Shown piece after piece: positions 1 through 7,033 of a DNA stretch of 64,000 nucleotides; position 1 is the first letter of the stretch, and each line of letters begins with the position of its first letter. The stretch covers positions 1 through 64,000 of the forward strand of contig JANQMX010000104.1 of the NCBI GenBank assembly GCA_028279885.1. Direction: 5' to 3'. Below the pieces are notes generated by a model that was given only the letters and a program-made list of their open reading frames with translations, ran no database searches and was not told the origin of the DNA. The stretch comes from Rhodovibrionaceae bacterium (GTDB taxonomy: Bacteria > Pseudomonadota > Alphaproteobacteria > Kiloniellales > DSM-21159). A program made the translations under genes and the position numbers.

Positions 1-473
1 TCGGTCTGGGCATCGGCACGGACACCTTCCCGCATAACCTGATCGAGGAGATGCGCCACGCCTGTCTGATGGGGCGCGTGGGCTCCGGCAAGCTGAGCAG
101 CGCCTCGACGGCAGAAGCCTTCGCTTCCGCAACCCATGGCGGTGCGGCCATGCTAGGTCGGCCGGACCTGGGCCGGGTCGCCGTCGGCGCGGCAGCCGAC
201 TTCTCCCTGGTCGACCTCACCCACCCCGCCATGCGGCCCCTGCGCGACCCGCTGCGCAGCTTGATCTATACCGCCGCAGACCGGGCGGTTCGCGACGTCT
301 TCGTCGCCGGCGAGATGGTGGTCGAGAACGGGCAGGCCTTGCACGTCGACGAAATGGCGGCGCTCGATGCGCTGCAGGGCTACCAGGAAGAGAGCATCGC
401 TTCAGTCGGCGAGCGCGACTGGGCCGGACGCTCGATCGACCAAATGTCGCCGACCGTCTATCCGGTGCAGTAA
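1..473 (+). CDS. Amidohydrolase family protein, C-terminal part (cut by window edge)
   Basis: This is the C-terminal ~157 residues of a metal-dependent amidohydrolase of the cytosine deaminase/TRZ-ATZ/SsnA type. The reading frame is open from base 3 and ends at TAA 471-473. The segment begins with GLGIGTDTFPHN, in which the Asp of GTD matches the last metal ligand of the family, followed by the EEMRHA stretch typical of these enzymes. It ends with the small beta-sandwich domain (LGRVAVGAAADFSLVDL) that frames the barrel. Such enzymes remove amino or chloro groups from pyrimidine-, triazine- or guanine-like rings, but the substrate cannot be told from this part. It converges with the class V aminotransferase 15 bases away. 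The neighbouring hydantoinase-like gene fits a role in nitrogen-heterocycle breakdown; that link is inference. Confidence 0.88.
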   Translation, partial: GLGIGTDTFPHNLIEEMRHACLMGRVGSGKLSSASTAEAFASATHGGAAMLGRPDLGRVAVGAAADFSLVDLTHPAMRPLRDPLRSLIYTAADRAVRDVFVAGEMVVENGQALHVDEMAALDALQGYQEESIASVGERDWAGRSIDQMSPTVYPVQ

Positions 474-488
474 CCTCGGAGCTTGGGT

Positions 489-1703
489 TTAGGCAGCGCG
501 GGCCGGGCCCAACACCTGCTTGCCGCGGGTCTCCGCAATGTGCTCCGCCGCAGCCCGCAGGCCACTGACGTGCGGAATGCCGAGCTGCAGCATGGCGGTC
601 TCGATGGTTGCCAGGCAGCCCAGGATCATGGGTTCGTTGACCGAGCCCATGTGGCCGATGCGGAAAGCTTTGCCGCCGAGATCGCCGAGCCCGCCGGCCA
701 GCGAGACGCCAAGCTCCTCGCGCAGGAAGCTGCGGAGCTGGTCGGGGTCATGGCCCTCGCCCAAGCGCACGGTGGTCACCGAGACGGCGCGTTCGCCGGG
801 CTCCAGCGCATTGAAGGAAACCGCGCCCCCCTCCGACCAGGCCTCGACGGCGCGATGCACGGCACCAGCCAAGCGGCGATGGCGGGCCAGCACGCCCTCC
901 AGCGTCTCCTCGAAGATCAGATCAAGCGCAGCCCGCAGGGCGAAGAGGTGCTGCTCGGGCGGGGTGCCGCAGAAGCGCATGTAGAACTCGCCACCCAGGC
1001 GCGCGTGCCAATCCCAGTAGTTGCGGGCGATTCCGCTTTGCTTGGCATGCCGCAGGGCACGCTCGTCGACAGCCAGGATGGCCATTCCCGGCGGGCCCAT
1101 CAGCGCCTTCTGCGAAGCCCCGATGGTCACGTTCACGCCCCAGGCGCCCATGTCGTAGGGATGCGCCGCAAGAGAGGCCACCGTGTCGACCACCAGCAGG
1201 GCCGGATGGCCGGCCGCATCCATGGCTCGGCGCATGGCCGGCACGTCGCAAGTGATGCTGGTGGCCGTGTCGGTCTGGACCAGCAGGACACCCTTGATCT
1301 CGCCCTTAGTGTCGGCGCGCAGGGTTTCTTCCAGGCGGGCCGGGTCGGCCGCTCGGCGCCAGTCGCCGGGAATCAGCCGGGCTTCCAGCCCAAGCGCATT
1401 TGCCTGCGCCGCCCAGGCATTAGAGAAGACACCGGTTTCCGGCAGCAGGACCACGTCGCCCGGCGCGAAGAGATTGGCCAGCGCCGCCTCCCAGGCCCCG
1501 TGCCCGTTGGCCGAATAGACGAAAACCTCGCCGTCGGTCTTGAAGATGCGCTTCATGTCGGCGAAGCAGCTTCCGGTCAAATCCCGCAAGCGGGAGTCGA
1601 CCAGGTCGAGGGACTGCCGGCTCATGGCCTGCCGAACCTTGTCAGGAATCTGGGTCGGTCCCGGGGTGTGCAGGAACTCCTGCCCCGCTTGATCGCGCGT
1701 CAT
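489..1703 (-). CDS. Class V PLP-dependent aminotransferase (serine/alanine-glyoxylate type)
   Basis: This 404-residue protein has the usual length of the alanine/serine-glyoxylate aminotransferase family. It opens with the family motif TPGPTQIP. The PLP lysine lies in GASQKALMGPPG, and the upstream VVDTVASLAAHPYDMG holds the cofactor Asp. NYWDW and the C-terminal FRIGHMGSVNEP (substrate-carboxylate Arg) are family signatures. Likely reaction: transfer of an amino group from serine, alanine or ureidoglycine to glyoxylate or pyruvate in the cytoplasm. The start is ATG at 1703. It is divergent from the oxoprolinase-like gene, and the ~195 bp between them holds a palindrome (1852-1864) that could control both. 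A role in purine or hydantoin nitrogen recovery is inferred from the neighbours only. Confidence 0.87.
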   Translation of the reverse strand: MTRDQAGQEFLHTPGPTQIPDKVRQAMSRQSLDLVDSRLRDLTGSCFADMKRIFKTDGEVFVYSANGHGAWEAALANLFAPGDVVLLPETGVFSNAWAAQANALGLEARLIPGDWRRAADPARLEETLRADTKGEIKGVLLVQTDTATSITCDVPAMRRAMDAAGHPALLVVDTVASLAAHPYDMGAWGVNVTIGASQKALMGPPGMAILAVDERALRHAKQSGIARNYWDWHARLGGEFYMRFCGTPPEQHLFALRAALDLIFEETLEGVLARHRRLAGAVHRAVEAWSEGGAVSFNALEPGERAVSVTTVRLGEGHDPDQLRSFLREELGVSLAGGLGDLGGKAFRIGHMGSVNEPMILGCLATIETAMLQLGIPHVSGLRAAAEHIAETRGKQVLGPARAA

Positions 1704-1851
1704 CGCTTACCTTGTCGCTTTGCCATGCCGGATTCCCTCAGATTAACCTTACGAGATGGTAAATCAACGGCGGCCGGCGGCAATGTGACAGTCTTCACGC
1801 AACCCAGCGTTTAGCCGAACGCAAGGGTTGGTGGTACCTCGTCGCAGCTAG

Positions 1852-1864
1852 GTTTGGACCAAAC
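1852..1864. promoter_or_regulatory. Perfect palindrome GTTTGGACCAAAC in divergent promoter region
   Basis: GTTTGG-A-CCAAAC is a perfect 6-1-6 inverted repeat between the class V aminotransferase and the hydantoinase-type gene. It ends 34 bases before the preferred start of the latter at 1899. Its size and symmetry suit a dimeric repressor such as a GntR- or LacI-family protein. No regulator gene for it is visible in the window. Confidence 0.5.
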
Positions 1865-1898
1865 AAGAGGCCGCAATGGCAAGTTCCGGGAGGTGACT

Positions 1899-4800
1899 GT
1901 GACGCAGCAGGAAGGCGCGGTTCGGCTTGCCGTCGATATCGGCGGCACCTTCACCGACGTGGTGCTGGAGAAAGACGGCCATCAGACCACCGGCAAGGTC
2001 CTGACCACGCCGGACAATCCCGCCGAAGGCTTCATGACCGCGGTGCGCAGCGCCCTGGAAGAGAGCGGAACGGCGCCGGGCGAAGTCGGGCTCATCCTCC
2101 ACGGCACCACCTTGGCGACCAACGCGCTGATCGAGCGCAAGGGCGCCAAGACGGCGCTGATCGTCACCGAAGGCCATCGCGATTCCCTGGAGATCGCCTA
2201 CGAGAACCGCTTCGACCAGTACGACATCCTGCTCGACCGGCCGCAGCCGCTGGTTCCGCGGGAGCTACGCTGGCCGGTGCCGGAGCGCATGGATGCCCGC
2301 GGCGAGGTGGTCACAGCACTCGACGAGGCTTGTATCGCTGGGCTGCTCGCCGAGATCGAGCGCCAGGAGATCGACAGCCTCGCTATCGGGCTGCTGCACG
2401 CCTATGCCAACCCGGCGCACGAGCGCCGCATCGCCGAGTTGATCCGCAAGGCCAAGCCCGAGCTGCCGATCTCCCTCTCTTCAGAGGTCTGCCCGGAGAT
2501 CCGCGAGTACGAGCGCCAGTCGACAACCTGCGCCAATGCCTACGTGCAGCCGCTGATCGCCCGCTATCTCGTCGATCTGGAACGGCAGCTCGCGCAGGCG
2601 GGCTTCACCTGCCCGTGCCTGCTGATGACCTCGGGCGGCAGCCTGGTGACCATCGCCACGGCGCAGGCCTTCCCGGTGCGGCTTATCGAATCGGGACCGG
2701 CCGGCGGTGCCATCCTGGCCAGCCACCTGGCGCGCCAGCTTGGCGAGGACCAAGTCGTCTCCTTCGACATGGGCGGCACCACCGCCAAGATCTGCCTGAT
2801 CGACCAGGGTGCGCCCCTGCTCTCCCGCAGCTTCGAGGTCGATCGGGCCCACCGCTTCATGAAAGGCAGCGGCCTTCCGGTGAAAATCCCAGTGGTGGAG
2901 ATGGTGGAGATCGGTGCCGGCGGCGGCTCCATCGCCTCGGTCGACGCGCTGAACCGCATCCAGGTCGGCCCGGAGAGCGCCGGCTCGGCCCCAGGCCCCG
3001 CCTGCTACGGCAAGGGCGGGCAGGAGCCCACCGTCACCGACGCCAACCTGCTGCTCGGCCGGCTCGATGCCGCAGGCTTCGCTGGCGGACGCATGACCCT
3101 GGACGAAGACGCCGCCCGGCGGGCCCTGGAGGAGCGCATCGGCGCACCGCTCGGCCTCGACGAGACGGCCGCGGCCAAGGGCGTGCTGGAAATCGTCGAT
3201 GAGAACATGGCCAGCGCGGCGCGGGTCCACGCGGTGGAGCGTGGGCTCGAAATCGAAGCGCGCACCATGATCGCCTTCGGCGGCGCAGCGCCGCTACACG
3301 CCGCACGGCTGGCCGACAAGCTCGGTCTCTCCCGCGTCATCGTCCCGGCCAACGCCGGCGTCGGCTCGGCTGTCGGCTTCCTGCTGGCGCCGGTGGCCTA
3401 CGAGGTGGTGCGCAGCCGCTATCTCAGGCTCTCCGCCTTTGAGCCGGCAGCGATCAACGCCGTGCTGGCCGAAATGGAGGAGGAAGCGCGGCAGGTGGTG
3501 GCTTTGGCGGGTGATGCATCCGTCACCCTGCAGCGCCACGCCTTCGCGCGCTACGTTGGCCAGGGGCACGAGATCAAGATCACCCTCCCCGAAGGCGCGC
3601 TGACCGAGGTTAGCGGCGATGCTCTGAAAGAGGCCTTTGAAACCGAGTATCGCCGGCAATATGCGCGGACGGTGCCTGGTCTGGATGTCGAGGTGCTGAC
3701 CTGGTCGCTTATGGCGTCAGGTCCACAGCCTCCAGCAGCGGCTTTGCCGGAGACAGAAGAGATCACGACACCGCCCTCGGAGCGACGACGCGCCGTCGAG
3801 ATGCCCGGCGCCGAGTGTTCCACCGAGGTTGCGCTCCTCTCCCGCGACGACCTCCTGCCGGGCCAGCGGCTCGACGGTGCTGCCGCCATCGAGGAGCGCC
3901 AGACCACCACCTTGGTCCCCGCCGGCTTCTCCGCCCGGGTCAACGCCGCCGGCGACCTCATCCTGGAGCGCAGCGATGCCGAGCAGCGCGCCGCACAGTC
4001 CGCGGCCGTCGCAGAGAGCGTGCGCTCCCAGGTCATCTGGGACCGCCTGATCGCCATCGTCGAAGAGCAGGCGCAGGCGCTGCTGCGCACGGCCTTCTCC
4101 ACCACCGTGCGGGAAGCCGGCGATCTCTCGGCGGGCGTCTTCGACCGGCAAGGCCGCATGCTCGCCCAGGCGGTGACCGGCACGCCGGGCCACGTCAACG
4201 CCATGGCGGCCTCGGTCGGCTTCTTCCTGGAGCGCATCGACATCGATCGCATGCGCGAGGGCGATGCCTACATCACCAACGACCCCTGGCTCGGCACCGG
4301 TCATCTCTTCGACTTCACCGTGGTCACGCCGGCTTTCGCCTCGGGCCGCGCAGTTGGCCTCTTCGCCTCGACGGTCCATGTGGTCGACATCGGCGGGCGC
4401 GGCTTCGGCCCGGACGCCGGGCAGGTCTACGAGGAAGGGCTGAACGTTCCCATCCTACCGCTGTTCAAGGCCGGTGAGGCCAACGAGACCCTGCTGGAGA
4501 TCGTGCGGGCCAACGTGCGGGAGCCGGTGCAAGTGATCGGCGATCTCTATTCGCTGGCCGCCTGCAACGAGGTGGGCGTCCAGCGCCTGGCAACGATGAT
4601 GGCCGAGTTCGCCCTCGACGACCTGGAGACCGTGGGTGGGCACATTGTCGAGACCTCCCGCCAGGCCATGCTGGCGGAGATTGCTGCCCTGCCCGCCGGC
4701 CGCTTCGCAAACGAGATGACGGTCGACGGCTACGAAGCGCCGGTCCTCCTTTCAGCGGCGCTCGAGATCGGACCCGAGGGCATGACCGTCGACTTCGACG

Positions 4801-5624
4801 GCAGCACACACATGTCGGCCTACGGTATCAACGTGCCGCTGACCTATGCGCAGGCCTACGCCTCCTTCGGGCTACGCTGCCTGATCGGTAGCCAGGTGCC
4901 GAACAACGCAGGCTCCCTCGCCCCCATCCGCGTCACGGCGCCGCAGGGCTCCATCCTGAATGCCCCGCCGCCGGCAGCCGTCGCCGTGCGCCACGTGATC
5001 GGCCAAATGCTGCCCGACGTGGTGCTCGGCTGCCTGGACAAGGCGGTGCCCGACCGTGCCCCGGCGGAAGGCAGCGCCAGCCTGTGGAATCCCATGCTCT
5101 GCGGCGGCCACGGCCTGACCGAAGGATACGACTACGGCGGCGCCACCCCTTTCTCGGTCACCATCTTCCACTCCGGCGGCACCGGCGCGCGACCGACGAA
5201 GGACGGGCTCTCTGCTACGGCCTTTCCCTCCGGCGTGCGCAACACGCCGGTCGAGATCACCGAGTCCATCGCGCCGCTGATCTTTCATCGCAAGGAGCTC
5301 AGGCCCGGCTCCGGCGGCGCCGGGCGTTACCGCGGCGGCCTCGGACAGGTGATCGAGATTGCCCAAAGCGAAGGAGCGCCTTTCGCCGTCTTCGCGCTGT
5401 TCGACCGCATCCAGCATCCTGCCCGCGGGCGTGGCGGCGGCCAGTGCGGCGGGGCCGGACAGATCCGCCTGGGCAGCGGCCCGGGCCTGCGCGGCAAGGG
5501 CAAACAAATCATTCCACCCGGAGATAGCTTAGTGCTCGAGCTGCCCGGCGGCGGCGGTTACGGCCCGCCAGAGCTGCGGGATGACGAGAGAGAGGCGCAA
5601 GACGAGCGCCGCGGCCTCGCCTGA
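1899..5624 (+). CDS. Fused hydantoinase A/B (5-oxoprolinase-type) protein
   Basis: The protein has 1241 residues. The N-terminal half is a HyuA domain with the ATPase phosphate motif DIGGTFTD at residues 13-20, the second motif SFDMGGTTAK and the GAGGGSIA loop. The C-terminal half, from about residue 720, is a HyuB domain (TTVREAGDLSAGVFD, TGTPGHVNAM, ITNDPWLGTGH). In most bacteria these are separate subunits; the fused form has the size of eukaryotic 5-oxoprolinase. The expected reaction is ATP-dependent hydrolysis of 5-oxoproline, hydantoin or N-methylhydantoin. GTG at 1899 is chosen because GGGAGG (1888-1893) lies 5 bases upstream. A TTG at 1854 in the same frame lies inside the palindrome and has no ribosome site. 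The stop is followed by a Fur-box promoter for the next gene. The substrate is not determinable. Confidence 0.88.
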   Translation: MTQQEGAVRLAVDIGGTFTDVVLEKDGHQTTGKVLTTPDNPAEGFMTAVRSALEESGTAPGEVGLILHGTTLATNALIERKGAKTALIVTEGHRDSLEIAYENRFDQYDILLDRPQPLVPRELRWPVPERMDARGEVVTALDEACIAGLLAEIERQEIDSLAIGLLHAYANPAHERRIAELIRKAKPELPISLSSEVCPEIREYERQSTTCANAYVQPLIARYLVDLERQLAQAGFTCPCLLMTSGGSLVTIATAQAFPVRLIESGPAGGAILASHLARQLGEDQVVSFDMGGTTAKICLIDQGAPLLSRSFEVDRAHRFMKGSGLPVKIPVVEMVEIGAGGGSIASVDALNRIQVGPESAGSAPGPACYGKGGQEPTVTDANLLLGRLDAAGFAGGRMTLDEDAARRALEERIGAPLGLDETAAAKGVLEIVDENMASAARVHAVERGLEIEARTMIAFGGAAPLHAARLADKLGLSRVIVPANAGVGSAVGFLLAPVAYEVVRSRYLRLSAFEPAAINAVLAEMEEEARQVVALAGDASVTLQRHAFARYVGQGHEIKITLPEGALTEVSGDALKEAFETEYRRQYARTVPGLDVEVLTWSLMASGPQPPAAALPETEEITTPPSERRRAVEMPGAECSTEVALLSRDDLLPGQRLDGAAAIEERQTTTLVPAGFSARVNAAGDLILERSDAEQRAAQSAAVAESVRSQVIWDRLIAIVEEQAQALLRTAFSTTVREAGDLSAGVFDRQGRMLAQAVTGTPGHVNAMAASVGFFLERIDIDRMREGDAYITNDPWLGTGHLFDFTVVTPAFASGRAVGLFASTVHVVDIGGRGFGPDAGQVYEEGLNVPILPLFKAGEANETLLEIVRANVREPVQVIGDLYSLAACNEVGVQRLATMMAEFALDDLETVGGHIVETSRQAMLAEIAALPAGRFANEMTVDGYEAPVLLSAALEIGPEGMTVDFDGSTHMSAYGINVPLTYAQAYASFGLRCLIGSQVPNNAGSLAPIRVTAPQGSILNAPPPAAVAVRHVIGQMLPDVVLGCLDKAVPDRAPAEGSASLWNPMLCGGHGLTEGYDYGGATPFSVTIFHSGGTGARPTKDGLSATAFPSGVRNTPVEITESIAPLIFHRKELRPGSGGAGRYRGGLGQVIEIAQSEGAPFAVFALFDRIQHPARGRGGGQCGGAGQIRLGSGPGLRGKGKQIIPPGDSLVLELPGGGGYGPPELRDDEREAQDERRGLA

Positions 5625-5693
5625 GAGGTCTTATCTCCGTAGCCGGCCAAACCGAGCCTTGAATTCCCCTGCCAGAGCCGTTGCTTTTTTTCC

Positions 5694-5722
5694 TTGACTC
5701 GAAGAATGCAAATCATTCTCAT
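5694..5722 (+). promoter_or_regulatory. Promoter with overlapping Fur box for the ferric-iron binding protein gene
   Basis: A -35-like TTGACT sits at 5694-5699. The 15-mer TGCAAATCATTCTCA at 5707-5721 matches the 7-1-7 Fur consensus TGATAATnATTATCA at 11 of 14 positions and covers the place where the -10 would lie (5717-5722). The downstream gene encodes an iron-binding protein, which is the expected target. Repression by an iron-loaded Fur-type protein is inferred. The -10 hexamer itself is weak. Confidence 0.62.
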
Positions 5723-5792
5723 TCGCGCACCAAGCAAGACCGGGCACCGCTACGGCGTTCGGTGGAGCAGAAACGACCAACAGGGAACCGTC

Positions 5793-6815
5793 ATGAAACG
5801 CACGATCGCTCTCGCTGCCGGCTTGAGCATGTGTTGGGCCGCCCAGGCCCTCGCCGCCGGAGAGCTGAACATCTACTCCTCGCGCCACTACGACACCGAC
5901 GAGCGGCTCTACAGCAACTTCGAGGAAAAGTACGGCATCAAGATCAACCGCATCGAAGACGGTGCAAGCAAGCTGATCGCCCGCATCGAAGCCGAGGGCG
6001 AGAACAGCCCGGCCGACCTTTTGATCACCGTCGATGCCGGCCGCCTATGGCTAGCCACCGAGAAGGGCATGTTCCAGCCAATCTCCTCCGGTGCGCTTGA
6101 GGAAACCATTCCGGCCCACCTGCGCCATCCGATGGGCCACTGGTTCGGCTTTTCGCAACGGGCCCGCGTCATCTTCTACGACAAGGACCGGGTGAACCCG
6201 GAGGACATTCAGACCTACGAAGCGCTGGCCGATCCCAAGCTCGAAGGGATGGTCTGCACCCGCACCAGCGGTAACATCTACATGCTGTCGCTGATGTCTG
6301 CCTTGATCGCCCATAAGGGTGCCGACGACGCCAAGGCCTGGGCTGAAGGCGTATGGAACAACCGCGCCCGCAATCCCGAGGGCGGCGACACCGATCAGCT
6401 GCGCGGCATTGCCTCCGGCCAGTGCGCCATTGCCGTGGCCAACACCTACTATTTCGCCCGTGCCCTTCGGAAGGACGTACGCGGTCTCGACAATCCGGAC
6501 GACACCAGCCGCATCGGCGTGGTCTTCCCGAACCAGGACAGCTTCGGAACCCACGTCAACATCTCCGGCGCCGGCGTCTTAAAGAACGCACCGAACAAGG
6601 ACAACGCCGTTCTCTTCCTGGAGTACCTGACGACCCCCGAGGCCCAGGCCTACTTCTCGGAAGGCAATGACGAGTATCCCGTGGTCGGTGGGGTCGACAA
6701 GGCTGAGAGCCTCAAGACATTGGGTGAGTTCAAGGCCGACACGCTCGATCTCACCGCCCTTGGCGAGAATCAGGCGCAAGCGCGTCTGCTGTACGACGAG
6801 GTGGGTTTTCAGTAA
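5793..6815 (+). CDS. Periplasmic Fe(III)-binding protein of an ABC transporter (FutA/FbpA type)
   Basis: This 340-residue protein has a signal peptide ending near ALAAG (about residue 22). The mature part begins ELNIYSSRHYDTDE, the typical start of FutA/SfuA/FbpA proteins, whose first Tyr is an iron ligand. The paired tyrosines of ANTYYFAR supply further ligands in the family. It should capture ferric iron in the periplasm and deliver it to an inner-membrane permease. No permease or ATPase gene follows; a terminator does, so it is an orphan binding protein here. ATG 5793 is chosen because the signal peptide starts there; in-frame codons upstream run through the promoter. The Fur box ahead of it supports iron control. 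Confidence 0.92.
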   Translation: MKRTIALAAGLSMCWAAQALAAGELNIYSSRHYDTDERLYSNFEEKYGIKINRIEDGASKLIARIEAEGENSPADLLITVDAGRLWLATEKGMFQPISSGALEETIPAHLRHPMGHWFGFSQRARVIFYDKDRVNPEDIQTYEALADPKLEGMVCTRTSGNIYMLSLMSALIAHKGADDAKAWAEGVWNNRARNPEGGDTDQLRGIASGQCAIAVANTYYFARALRKDVRGLDNPDDTSRIGVVFPNQDSFGTHVNISGAGVLKNAPNKDNAVLFLEYLTTPEAQAYFSEGNDEYPVVGGVDKAESLKTLGEFKADTLDLTALGENQAQARLLYDEVGFQ

Positions 6816-6876
6816 GGGCTAGCCCCATCCCGTCGCCTTACCTCTCCTAGCCTATCGTTTTCTTCTCTGGTCACTT

Positions 6877-6906
6877 GCCCCCGCCCAACCCGGCGGGGGC
6901 ATTTTT
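6877..6906 (+). terminator. Rho-independent terminator after the iron-binding protein gene
   Basis: GCCCCCGCC (6877-6885) pairs with GGCGGGGGC (6892-6900) around a 6-base loop and is followed by ATTTTTATT. It ends transcription about 90 bases after the iron-binding protein gene. It also shows that a TTG at 6875, in frame with the next gene, cannot be its start, since it lies at the edge of the stem. Confidence 0.9.
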
Positions 6907-7033
6907 ATTGATGCGCCGTCTTTGTTGGAGCTTTGTCGTCGAAGCGACCCGGCAAGGCGCGAATTGCCCTGGCGCAATGGGCGCGGATCGGTTGAGATCG
7001 GCGCGAGGAACTGTATCGCCAAGGAGAGGCAAG

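Noticed and set aside
483..1814. Long + strand open frame opposite the class V aminotransferase
   Set aside because: Its translation has no recognisable domain and is rich in His/Gln/Arg as expected for the complement of a GC-rich gene. The minus-strand frame carries the PLP motif.
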